Part shown: positions 34,989 to 43,813 of the stretch, piece by piece
How positions within the stretch are numbered: position 1 is the first letter of the stretch
How the letters are laid out: the number at the start of each line of letters is the position of its first letter
Assembly (NCBI GenBank): GCA_041389495.1
Contig: JAWKRT010000002.1
Location: 186,001 to 250,000 of the forward strand
DNA length: 64,000 nt
Reading direction: 5' to 3'
Source: Myxococcota bacterium
Lineage (GTDB): Bacteria; Myxococcota_A; UBA9160; UBA4427
Notes under the pieces: model-generated
The model's database searches: none
Seen by the model: the letters and a program-made list of their open reading frames with translations, nothing else
What the model was told of the DNA's origin: nothing
Made by a program: the position numbers and the translations under genes

Positions 34989-37325
34989 CTACGCGCGCGG
35001 CGGAGCGGCGGCGCGGAGCGCGTCGACGACGAGGCCCGGCGTCAGCAGCTCGGGCAGCAGGACGGGCGCCTGCGGCTTGCGCGGGTCGTAGACGAGGTAC
35101 ATCGGGACGCCCGCCTTCCCGAAGCGCGCGAGCTCCTCGGCGATCGCCGTGCTGCGATGCGTCCAGTCGCCCTCGAGCACGGCGACGCCGAGCTCGGCCA
35201 CGGCGTCGCGCACGGCGCCGCTCTCGAGTGTGCCCGCCTCGTTGACCTTGCACGTGATGCACCAGTCCGCGGTGAAGTAGACGAAGACGGGGCGGCCGCT
35301 CGCGAGCGCGCGATCGAGCGCGTCGCGCGACCACGCCTCGGCGCCGTGCGCACTCGCGGCGTCGGCGGGGCTCGCGGCCGCGGGCGCCGCGTCGAACGGC
35401 ATGCGCGGGAGCGCGACGACGGCGGCGAGCACGCCCGCGATCGCGAGCGCGCGAGCGGGCAGCGCGCGCCCCGCGGCCTGCAGCCGCCCGAACGCCCACG
35501 CGACGAACGCGACGGCGACGAGCAGCGCGAGCAGCGCGACGACGGCGTCGACGCCCGCGAGGCGGCCGACGATCGACACGAGCCACACGACCGGCGCGAG
35601 CACCGCGAAGCCGAGCGCGCTGCGCAGCGTCACCATCCACGCGCCCGGCCGCGGCAGGAAGCGCGCCCACGTCGGCACGAGCGTGACGAGCACGAACGGC
35701 AGCGCGAGCCCGATGCCGATCGACGCGAAGATCGCGACGATCACGAGCGGGCTCGCGGCGAACGCGAAGCCGACGGCCGTGCCGAGGAAGGGCGCCGAGC
35801 ACGGCGTCGCGAGCACGACGGCGAGCAGCCCCTCGAAGAAGCTGCGCCGCGTGGCGGTTCCGTGCGTGCCGACGTCGGCGAGCGCGCCGGTCGGCGCGAA
35901 GATCTCGAACACGCCGAACAGGTTCAGCGCGAACGCGACGAGCACGACGCTGATCGAGGCGACGAACACGGGCTCCTGGAACTGGAAGCCCCAGCCGATC
36001 GTCTCGCCGCCCGCGCGCAGCGCGATCACCGCGAGCGCGAGCGCGACCATCGAGCCGACGACGCCGGCGGCGTAGGCGGCGCCGTGCGCGAGCACCTCGC
36101 GGTGGTGGCGGTGCGCGAGCTCGGTGACCGCGAAGACCTTGATCGCGAGCACGGGAAGCACGCAGGGCATGAGGTTCAGCACGAGCCCGCCGAGCAGCGC
36201 GTAGAGGATGGCGAGCCCGAGCGGCACGCGCGCGGGCGCGACGCCCGTCGCCGCGGCGTCGCTCGCGGCGGCATCGCGCCACGGCGTCCCGATCGCGGCG
36301 ACCGCGGCGCCGGCCTCGGCGCGCGGGAAGGGCAGCGCGAGCTCGACGGCGATCGCGCGCCCGGTCGACGGGTCGCGCAGCGCGGCGACGCCGCCGAGCT
36401 GCTGCGGGCCCTCGGGCGCGGCCGCGCCCGCGAGCCCCTCGAGCTCGACGAGCAGGTCGCCGCGCGAGAAGGGATGGGCGCGCACGCCCGTCGCGCGCAG
36501 CTCGACGCCCTCGACGAGGTCGGGAATGAAGCCCCAGCCGAGCTCCTCGGCCGCCGACTCGGGCGGCGTGCAGCCCGCGCGCCCCTGGCAGCCGATCGCG
36601 ACGGCGGCCTCGAACGCGTCGCGCGGGCGGATCGCGCTCTGCGAGAGCAGCGCCTGCGCCTCGAGCCCGAGCGCGGCGAGCGGGCGCGGCGCATCGGCCG
36701 CGGCCGCGTCGAAGAGCGCGAGCGTGCGCGCGTCGGCGGGCGTCCGCCCCGCGCCGACCTCGACGTCGCGCGCGAGCGAGATCTCGCCCGGCACGCACGC
36801 GATCTCGCAGACGAGGAAGGTCGCGGTGACGTCGATGTGGAGCGCGCCCGCCGCGTCGGGCGCGACGCGCGCGTCGCTGTGCAGGAGCACGCGGCCCTCG
36901 TAGCCGTACGTCGTGATCAGTCCGTCGGACTCGGAGAACGCGCGCGGCGTCACCCACTTCGTCGGGCCGACGTCGAGGCCCGGCGCGCGCCAGTCGAGCT
37001 CGGTCGGGAGCCCGGCGTCGCCGGGGCTGCGCCAGTAGATGTGCCAGCCGGGATCGAGGTCGAAGAGCACGCCGACGCGCAGTGCGTCGCCCGGCGCGAC
37101 GCGCTCGGCGTCGACGAGGAGGCGCGCTTCGACGCGCATCTCCTGGCCGTCGAAGCCGCCCTCGCCGACGACACCGGGCGGGCTCGCGGCGGCACGGGCG
37201 GCGGCCGGCGTGGAGGCGAGTGCACAGGCGGCGGCCGCGAGCAGCGCGGCCGCCACGCGGGCGCGCGCCGAGGGCGCGCGCAGCGAAGGGGGTCGGACGG
37301 GGGCGGCGAGCCGGCTGCGTCTCAC
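34989..37325 (-). CDS. dsbD: Thiol:disulfide interchange protein DsbD
   Basis: 778 residues that carry reducing power from cytoplasmic thioredoxin to the periplasm. After a signal peptide comes the N-terminal DsbD-alpha-like domain (WHIYWRSPGDAGLPTEL; Cys pair in FLVCEIACVPGE). The eight-helix membrane domain has its redox Cys pair in LNLMPCVLPVLAIK and ATPCSAPFLGTA. The C-terminal thioredoxin-like domain has WCITCK. The frame is open far upstream, but GTG 37325 with GGAGGA five bases before begins right at the signal peptide. No other Dsb or cytochrome c maturation gene is in view. Confidence 0.94.
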   Translation of the reverse strand: MRRSRLAAPVRPPSLRAPSARARVAAALLAAAACALASTPAAARAAASPPGVVGEGGFDGQEMRVEARLLVDAERVAPGDALRVGVLFDLDPGWHIYWRSPGDAGLPTELDWRAPGLDVGPTKWVTPRAFSESDGLITTYGYEGRVLLHSDARVAPDAAGALHIDVTATFLVCEIACVPGEISLARDVEVGAGRTPADARTLALFDAAAADAPRPLAALGLEAQALLSQSAIRPRDAFEAAVAIGCQGRAGCTPPESAAEELGWGFIPDLVEGVELRATGVRAHPFSRGDLLVELEGLAGAAAPEGPQQLGGVAALRDPSTGRAIAVELALPFPRAEAGAAVAAIGTPWRDAAASDAAATGVAPARVPLGLAILYALLGGLVLNLMPCVLPVLAIKVFAVTELAHRHHREVLAHGAAYAAGVVGSMVALALAVIALRAGGETIGWGFQFQEPVFVASISVVLVAFALNLFGVFEIFAPTGALADVGTHGTATRRSFFEGLLAVVLATPCSAPFLGTAVGFAFAASPLVIVAIFASIGIGLALPFVLVTLVPTWARFLPRPGAWMVTLRSALGFAVLAPVVWLVSIVGRLAGVDAVVALLALLVAVAFVAWAFGRLQAAGRALPARALAIAGVLAAVVALPRMPFDAAPAAASPADAASAHGAEAWSRDALDRALASGRPVFVYFTADWCITCKVNEAGTLESGAVRDAVAELGVAVLEGDWTHRSTAIAEELARFGKAGVPMYLVYDPRKPQAPVLLPELLTPGLVVDALRAAAPPRA

Positions 37326-37603
37326 GCGGATCCTCCGGAGCTCGGATGCGGGGCGGTGCGCGGCGCGGCGGGCTTCGCGGCGACCTCCCGTGTCGCCCGT
37401 TCTCGGATGGATCTGAAGCCGCTGCGGTTCGCCGGTCGCGCGCGCTCGCACGCGCCGCGCGCTCGCGCTCCGCCGCCGCGACCTTCCTGCACACCTCGCG
37501 CCGCCCGCTCGCTCGCTTCCCGCGTGCTCGGGACGCGCGCGCGGCGTTCGCGCCCGCGCGCGAGCGATCGCGCCGCGACGGCTCGCCGCGCCGCTCCTGC
37601 GTG

Positions 37604-37609
37604 TACCTT
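37604..37609 (+). promoter_or_regulatory. -10-like TACCTT before the topB leader ORF
   Basis: TACCTT lies nine bases before the ATG at 37619, similar to the leaderless pattern elsewhere. It is in the 290-base spacer divergent from dsbD, in which I saw no other signal. Confidence 0.35.
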
Positions 37610-37618
37610 GCGGGCTCC

Positions 37619-37726
37619 ATGCCCGCCACACCCACCGCCCGTCGACCGCGCGCGAGCGCCCCGCGGCGGCGCGCAGGCCCGCTCGGGCCCCGCCGCGCGC
37701 TCCGCCCGCCCGAGGCTGCGGCGTGA
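37619..37726 (+). CDS. 35-residue Arg/Pro-rich leader ORF overlapping the topoisomerase start
   Basis: ATG 37619 reads 35 codons (MPATPTARRPRAS...) and stops at TGA 37724-37726, overlapping the topoisomerase GTG 37723 by four bases (GTGA). The topoisomerase GTG lacks a convincing Shine-Dalgarno, so coupling is plausible. The arginine-rich composition is also what random GC-rich DNA gives, so this call is tentative. Confidence 0.3.
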   Translation: MPATPTARRPRASAPRRRAGPLGPRRALRPPEAAA

Positions 37727-40203
37727 CGGTCGCGATCGTCGCCGAGAAGCCCTCGGTCGCGCGCGACATCGCGCGCGTGCTCGGCGCGAAGCCGGCCGAG
37801 CGCGGCGTGCTGCGCGGCGGCGGCTTCGCGATCACGTGGGCCGTCGGGCACCTGGTCGGCCTGTGCGAGCCGCACGAGCTGCGCGCGGACTGGAAGCGCT
37901 GGCGCGCCGAGTCGCTCCCGATGATCCCCGAGAGCTGGAAGCTCAAGCCCGTCGGCAACGCGCGCGACCAGCTCGACGCGGTCGCGCGCCTGCTCCGCGA
38001 GCGCGACGTCGAGCGCATCGTGTGCGCGACGGACGCGGGCCGCGAGGGCGAGCTCATCTTCCGCTACGTCGTCGAGTATCTCGGCGTCGCGAAGCCCGTG
38101 CAGCGCCTGTGGATCTCGTCGCTCACGGAGGACGCGATCCGCGCGGGGTTCGCGCGCCTGCGCGACGGCGCCGCGTACGACGCGCTCGCCGACGCCGCGC
38201 GCGGGCGCAGCCGCGCCGACTGGCTCGTCGGCATGAACCTGACGCGCGCCTACACGGTCGCGCACGGCGACCTGCTCTCGGTGGGCCGCGTGCAGACGCC
38301 GACGCTCGCGATGCTCGCGGCGCGCGAGCGCGAGATCGAGGCGTTCGTTCCGCAGGACTACCTCGAGCTCGAGGCGACGTTCGAGCCCGCCGCGCCGCCG
38401 GACGGCACGCCGGCCGCCGCGCTCCGCTACGCCGGCACGTGGTTCCGCTCCGGGCCCGACGCGCCGGGCGCGCCCGATGCGCCGTCGACGCGCTCCGCGG
38501 CCGGCGACGGCGCCGATGCGGACGAGCGCCAGCGCGACGCGCAGCGCCTGCCCGCGGACGGCGAGGAGGCGGCGCGCATCGAGGCGCGCGTGCGCGCCGG
38601 CGCGGCGCGCGTCGAGTCGATCGAGTCGCGCGAGCGCCGCCTCGCGCCACCGCTCCTCTACGACCTGACCGAGCTGCAGCGACACGCGAACCGCCTGTTC
38701 GGCTTCTCCGCGAAGCGCACGCTCGAGGCCGCGCAGTCGCTCTACGAGCGGCACAAGCTGCTGAGCTATCCGCGCACCGACAGCCGCCACCTCTCCGCCG
38801 ACGTCGCGAAGACGCTGCCGCGCATCGCGCGCGCCATCGCCGGCGCCTACGGCGACGCGGTCGCGCCGGGAACGGGCGAGCGCCCGCTCGGGCGGCGGTT
38901 CGTCGACGACGCGCGCGTGCGCGACCACCACGCGATCCTGCCGACCGACGTGTCGGCCGAGGGCCGGTCGCTCGGCGCCGACGAGGCGAAGCTCTACGAC
39001 CTCGTGTGCCGCCGCCTGCTGTCCGCCTGGCACGACGACCACGTGTTCGAGTCGACCGTCGTCGTGACGCGTGTCGACGGCGCGGGCGGGACGGGCGAGC
39101 CGGCTTCGGTCGACCGCTTCCGCAGCCGCGGCACGCGCGTGCTGCGCGAGGGCTGGAAGCGGCTCGACCCCGTGCCCGCGCGCCGCGGTCGCGCGCGCGA
39201 GACCGAGGACGAGGCGCCGCGGATCCCGGCCGCGCTCACGCGCGGCCAGGCGCAGCGCGTCGTCGACGTCGAGGCGCTGCGCAAGCGCACGCAGCCGCCG
39301 CGCCGCTTCACGGAGGCGACGCTGCTCACGGCGATGGAGACGGCGGGTCGCACGCTCGACGACGAGGCGCTCGCGGAGGCGATGCGCGAGTCCGGCCTCG
39401 GAACTCCCGCGACGCGCGCGGCCATCATCGAGACGCTGCTCGAGCGCGGCTACGTCGAGCGCGACGCGAAGGCGCTGCGCGTCACGCCGAAGGGGCTCGC
39501 GCTCGTCGACGCCGTGCACGAGGACGTGAAGAGCCCGGCGCTCACGGGCCGCTTCGAGTCGCAGCTCGCCGCGGTCGAGCGCGGCGAGCTCGCGCTCGCC
39601 GACTTCATGCGCGGCATCGAGGCGTTCGTGACCGAGCGCTGTCGCGACGTGCGGCTCGCGGCGGGGCGGCGCGCGCGCCGAGGCGCCCGCCCGCACGCGG
39701 CCGCGGCGCGCTCGCGCGCCGACGGCCGCGCGCCCTCGCGTGCACCGGCGGCCACGGCGACCACGGCGACCGCTGCGGCGCGCGCGTCGGGGGCACCGCG
39801 GCGCGCCGCGCCGGCGCGCATCGGCGTCGCGTCGAACTCGCCGCCCGACGATCCCTTCGACGACGTGCCGCTGCCCGACGACGCGCACGCGCCGCGCGCG
39901 GACGACGACCCCGGCGCCGGCGAAGCGGGCTTCGCCGTGTTCGGCGACGACCTCCCGCCCGCGGCGCGGCCCCGCGCCGAAGCCGGCGCCGCAGGCGCGC
40001 CGCGCGCCCGCGCCGGACGAGCGCGGCGGCGCGCGCCCGGCCGCGGGCCGGCGCGCCCGTCCGGCGGCGACACGCTGCCGCTCTTCGACCTCGCGCCCGC
40101 ATCCGCGCCCGCATCCGCATCCGCATCCGCGCCCGCATCCGCGCCCGCGCCCGCGGCGAGCGGCGACGCGCGTCGCGCGCCGAAGGCCGCGCGGGCCGCG
40201 CCC
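37723..40203 (+). CDS. topB: DNA topoisomerase III (N-terminal part of a TopoIII-RecQ fusion)
   Basis: Type IA topoisomerase that passes single strands and unlinks recombination intermediates. Motifs are TOPRIM with VAIVAEKPSVARDIARVLG and DAGREGELIF (about 104), the active-site Tyr in LLSYPRTDSRHL (about 349), GRVQTPTLAML, RFTEATLLTAMETAGR and GLGTPATRAAIIETLLERGYV. The catalytic core ends near residue 650. A 170-residue linker follows (PFDDVPLPDD, FAVFGDDLPP, DTLPLFDLAP, Ala-Ser-Pro repeats). No stop occurs in this frame before the RecQ motifs begin in the next frame (+1), so TopoIII and RecQ look like one polypeptide split by a frameshift near 40160-40215. The end given is the approximate junction. 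Confidence 0.88.
40095..40159 (+). repeat. GCATCC/GCGCCC hexamer repeat in the TopoIII-RecQ linker
   Basis: About ten hexamers alternating GCATCC and GCGCCC encode an Ala-Ser-Ala-Pro linker. The frame change to RecQ follows within about 60 bases, so slippage in this low-complexity region is a natural cause. Confidence 0.7.
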
Positions 40204-42346
40204 GCGGGCCGCGGCATCCGCGTCGTCGCCGGGCGGCGCGTCCGCGCCGCGCGCGCCCGACGCGCGGACGGGCTTCGCGCGCGCGCCGACGGGCGAGCGC
40301 GCGCTCGGCGCGCTGCTCGAGCGCACGTTCGGGTTCTCGGCGTTCCGCCCGCACCAGGAGGAGGTGTGTCGCGCGCTCGTGCGCGGCGAGGACGCGCTGC
40401 TCGTCATGCCGACGGGCGCGGGCAAGTCGCTCTGCTACCAGCTGCCCGGGCTCGCGCGCGCGGGCACGACGCTCGTCGTGAGCCCGCTGATCGCGCTGAT
40501 GGAGGACCAGGTCGCGCAGCTGCGCGCGCGCGGGCTGCGCGCCGAGCGCGTGCACTCGGGGCGGCGCGGCGAGACGCGCGACGTGATGCGCGCGTACGCG
40601 GAGGGCGAGCTCGACTTCCTGTTCGTCGCCCCCGAGCGGCTCGCCGTGCCGGGCTTCGTCGACGAGCTCGCACGGCGCGCGCCCGCGCTCGTCGCGGTCG
40701 ACGAGGCGCACTGCATCTCGCAGTGGGGACACGACTTCCGGCCCGACTACCGCATGCTCGGCGAGCGCCTGCCGCGGCTGCGCCCCGCACCCGTCGTCGC
40801 GCTCACCGCGACGGCGACGCCCGTCGTGCAGCGCGACATCGTCGAGCAGCTCGGGATGCCGGACGCGCACCGCTACATCCACGGCTTCCGGCGCACCAAC
40901 ATCGCGATCGAGCTCGTGCCGCTGCGCCCCGGCGCGCGCGACGCGGCCGCGGCGAAGCTGCTCGCCGATCCGCAGCGGCGCCCGGCGATCGTCTACGCGC
41001 CGACGCGCAAGAAGGCCGAGGCGCTCGCTGCGACGCTCGCGAAGCGGCTGCCGGCGGCCGTCTACCACGCGGGGCTCCCCGCGGCGAAGCGCGACGCCGT
41101 ACAGGAGGCCTTCCTCGGCGGCGAGCTCGACGTGATCGTCGCGACGATCGCGTTCGGCATGGGCATCGACAAGGCCGACGTCCGCACCGTCGTGCACACG
41201 GCGCTGCCCGCGAGCATCGAGGGCTACTACCAGGAGATCGGCCGCGCGGGCCGCGACGGCGGGCCTTCGCGCGCCGTGCTCTTCCACGGCTGGAACGACC
41301 GCCGCACGCACGAGTGGTTCCTCGACCGCGACTATCCCGAGGAATCCGTGCTCGAGCGCGTGCACGCCGCGCTCGGCGACGCGCCCCAGTCGACGTCCGC
41401 GCTCGCGGCGCGCACGGGTCTCGACGGCGACCTGCTCGAGAAGGCGCTCGAGAAGCTCTGGGTGCACGGCGGCGCGAACGTCGACCCGGGCGAGGAGGCG
41501 ACGCGCGGCGGTGCGACCGACTGGCGCGAGCGCTACCGCGAGCAGCGCGACCACAAGCGCGCGCAGCTCGACCTCGTGTCTCGTTATGCGGAGAGCCGCG
41601 GCTGCCGGATGCTCCACCTCGTGCGCCACTTCGGCGACCAGTCCGACGGCGGCGCGCCGTGCGGGACGTGCGACGTCTGCGATGCAGAGAGCGCGTCGGC
41701 GCTGCCGCTGCGCGACGCGACGGCGAGCGAGCGCGGCGCGATGGCGAGCGTGCTGAAGGCGCTCGCGGCCGCGCCGCGCGGGCTCGCCGCCGGGCGGCTC
41801 CTCGAGGAGTCGCTCGGGCGCGACTTCCCGCGGCGCGACTTCGACGCGCTCGTCGCCGCGCTCGCGCGCGCGGGGCTCGTCGAGGAGGAGGAGGCGAGCT
41901 TCGAGCGGGGCGGCGAGACGATCCGCTATCGCCGGCTCGCGCTCACCGAGGAGGGCGCGGGCGCGCAGGGCGGCGAGCTCGGCGCCCTGCGCGTCGTCGA
42001 GGAGGCGAAGCCCGCGCCCCGCCGGCGCAGGAGCGGCGCGTCGAGCGGCGGGTCGGGCGGCACGCGGGCGGCGCGCGGCGGGTCGGGCGGCGCGCGCGGC
42101 GGCGTCGAGCTCGACGGCGACTCGACGGCCGATCCGCGCGTCGTCGAGGCGCTGCGCGAGTGGCGGCTCGCGGAGGCGAAGGCGCGCCGGATTCCCGCCT
42201 TCCGGATCTTCCCCAACAGCGTGCTGCTCGCGCTCGCCGAGGCGCGGCCGTCCGACGAGGACGAGCTGCTCGCGGTGAAGGGGGTGGGCCCGGCGCTCGC
42301 GCGCAAGTATGCTGCGCGCCTCCTCTCGATCCTGAAGCGATCCTGA
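40202..42346 (+). CDS. recQ: ATP-dependent DNA helicase RecQ (C-terminal part of the fusion)
   Basis: 3'-5' SF2 helicase. In order: Q motif FRPHQEEVCRAL, Walker A MPTGAGKSLCYQLP, DEAHCISQWGHDFRPDY, VALTATATP, IVYAPTRKKAEAL, VATIAFGMGIDKADVR and YYQEIGRAGRDGG. Then come a zinc-binding set (CRMLHLVRHFGDQ...CGTCDVC), an RQC-like winged helix and a C-terminal HRDC domain (PAFRIFPNSVLLALA, VKGVGPALARKYAARLL). The helicase frame has no credible start codon of its own: the nearest upstream start in frame is a GTG at 39740 inside the topoisomerase linker, and the next Met is within Walker A. This supports fusion to TopoIII. Confidence 0.9.
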   Translation, partial: PRAAASASSPGGASAPRAPDARTGFARAPTGERALGALLERTFGFSAFRPHQEEVCRALVRGEDALLVMPTGAGKSLCYQLPGLARAGTTLVVSPLIALMEDQVAQLRARGLRAERVHSGRRGETRDVMRAYAEGELDFLFVAPERLAVPGFVDELARRAPALVAVDEAHCISQWGHDFRPDYRMLGERLPRLRPAPVVALTATATPVVQRDIVEQLGMPDAHRYIHGFRRTNIAIELVPLRPGARDAAAAKLLADPQRRPAIVYAPTRKKAEALAATLAKRLPAAVYHAGLPAAKRDAVQEAFLGGELDVIVATIAFGMGIDKADVRTVVHTALPASIEGYYQEIGRAGRDGGPSRAVLFHGWNDRRTHEWFLDRDYPEESVLERVHAALGDAPQSTSALAARTGLDGDLLEKALEKLWVHGGANVDPGEEATRGGATDWRERYREQRDHKRAQLDLVSRYAESRGCRMLHLVRHFGDQSDGGAPCGTCDVCDAESASALPLRDATASERGAMASVLKALAAAPRGLAAGRLLEESLGRDFPRRDFDALVAALARAGLVEEEEASFERGGETIRYRRLALTEEGAGAQGGELGALRVVEEAKPAPRRRRSGASSGGSGGTRAARGGSGGARGGVELDGDSTADPRVVEALREWRLAEAKARRIPAFRIFPNSVLLALAEARPSDEDELLAVKGVGPALARKYAARLLSILKRS

Positions 42347-42397
42347 AGCGCCCCCGGAGTCGCACGCGCGCGCCGCGCGGGCGGCGAGTCGCACGCC

Positions 42398-43795
42398 ATG
42401 CCGACGCCCGAACCCGTCGTGTTCGTCGCGCGCACGAACCGCGAGGAGCTGCGCCGCCTGCTGCAGCTCGCGCTGCCGACCGCGCTCGCCCAGCTGCTCG
42501 GCATGCTGATGGGCTTCGTCGACACGGTGATGCTCGGCCACTACTCGACGGACGCGATGGCGGCCGCCGTCACCGCGAACTCGATCGTGTTCGGCACGCT
42601 CATGTTCGCGAACGGCGTCCTGTTCGGGCTCGACCCGCTGATCGCGCAGGCGCACGGCGCGGGGCAGGGGTGGCGCGCGGGCCTCGCCGCGCAGCGCGGC
42701 GCGGTGCTCTCGCTCGTGCTGTCGGTTCCGATCGGCGTCGCGTGGCTCTTCATGGGCGACCTGTTCGTGCTGCTCGGGCAGGAGCCGCGGCTCGCGCCGC
42801 TCGCGCACACGTACGCGCTCGCGCTGATTCCCGGCATTCCCGCCTTCCTGCTCGCGAGCGTGGCGCGCTCCTTCCTGCAGGGGCGCGAGATCGTGCGCCC
42901 GGCGATGTACGCGACGGCGATCGCGAACCTCGTCAACGCGCTCGCGAACTGGGTGCTGATCTACGGGAACCTCGGCTTCCCCGAGCTCGGCATCCTCGGC
43001 GCCGGCATCGCGACGACGACGACGCGCATCTTCACGTTGCTGCTGCTCGTCGCGTGGATCCGCGGCTTCGACCTGCACGCGGGCGCGTGGGAGCCCTGGA
43101 CGCGCCGCGCGCTCGACCCGGCGGGCCTGCGCGCGATCGTCGCGATCGGCGTGCCGATCGCGATCCAGGTCGGCACCGAGATGTGGGCCTTCAACCTGGC
43201 GATGCTGCTCGCGGGCACGATGGGGGCGACGTCGGCGGCCGCGCACGGCGTCGCGATCGGCATGGCGTCGCTCTCGTTCATGCTCGCGCTCGGCGTCGCG
43301 GTGGCGGCGACGACGCGCGTCGGCAACCTGCTCGGCGCCGGCCGGTCGCAGGAGGCGCAGCGATCGGCGCGCGTCGCGATGTCGATGGGTGCGGGCGTGA
43401 TGACCGTCTCGGCCGTCGCGTTCGTCGCGCTGCGCGACGTGCTCCCGCTCCTCTACACCCGCGACGCCGAGGTCGTGGCGCTCGCCGCCGCCATCCTCCC
43501 GATCGCCGCGGCCTTCCAGGTGTTCGACGGCACGCAGGCCGTCGGCTGCGGCGTGCTGCGCGGCATGGGGCGGACGACGCCGGCCGCGGTGATCAACGGC
43601 ATCGGCTACTGGCTGCTCGCCCTCCCGATCGCGTGGGTGCTCGGCGTGAAGCGCGACTCGCTCGAGGGCATCTGGTGGGGCATGGCGCTCGGCCTCGCCG
43701 TCGTCGCGGTGTCGCTCGTCGCGTGGATCCGCGTGCGCGGGCCGGCGAGCCTCGCGCCGGGCTCGCTGACGGTGCTCGAGGGCGAGCGCGCCTAG
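42398..43795 (+). CDS. MATE-family multidrug efflux transporter
   Basis: 465 residues and twelve predicted helices in two six-helix halves. The N-terminal LALPTALAQLLGMLMGFVDTVMLGHYSTDAMAA is the MATE signature (PTALAQ...VDTVMLG). The second half begins GVPIAIQVGTEMWAFNLAM with the repeat signature ASLSFMLALGVAVAATTRVGNLLGAG. MATE pumps expel cationic or organic drugs against Na+ or H+. The substrate is not predicted. The start ATG 42398 is 51 bases after the recQ stop and may be read from the same transcript. Confidence 0.93.
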   Translation: MPTPEPVVFVARTNREELRRLLQLALPTALAQLLGMLMGFVDTVMLGHYSTDAMAAAVTANSIVFGTLMFANGVLFGLDPLIAQAHGAGQGWRAGLAAQRGAVLSLVLSVPIGVAWLFMGDLFVLLGQEPRLAPLAHTYALALIPGIPAFLLASVARSFLQGREIVRPAMYATAIANLVNALANWVLIYGNLGFPELGILGAGIATTTTRIFTLLLLVAWIRGFDLHAGAWEPWTRRALDPAGLRAIVAIGVPIAIQVGTEMWAFNLAMLLAGTMGATSAAAHGVAIGMASLSFMLALGVAVAATTRVGNLLGAGRSQEAQRSARVAMSMGAGVMTVSAVAFVALRDVLPLLYTRDAEVVALAAAILPIAAAFQVFDGTQAVGCGVLRGMGRTTPAAVINGIGYWLLALPIAWVLGVKRDSLEGIWWGMALGLAVVAVSLVAWIRVRGPASLAPGSLTVLEGERA

Positions 43796-43813
43796 CGTCC
43801 GGCGACGGTGCGA

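Noticed and set aside
34870..40481. Two 1851-codon open frames on opposite strands
   Set aside because: Both cross dsbD and topB in wrong frames and give arginine-rich sequence with no motif.
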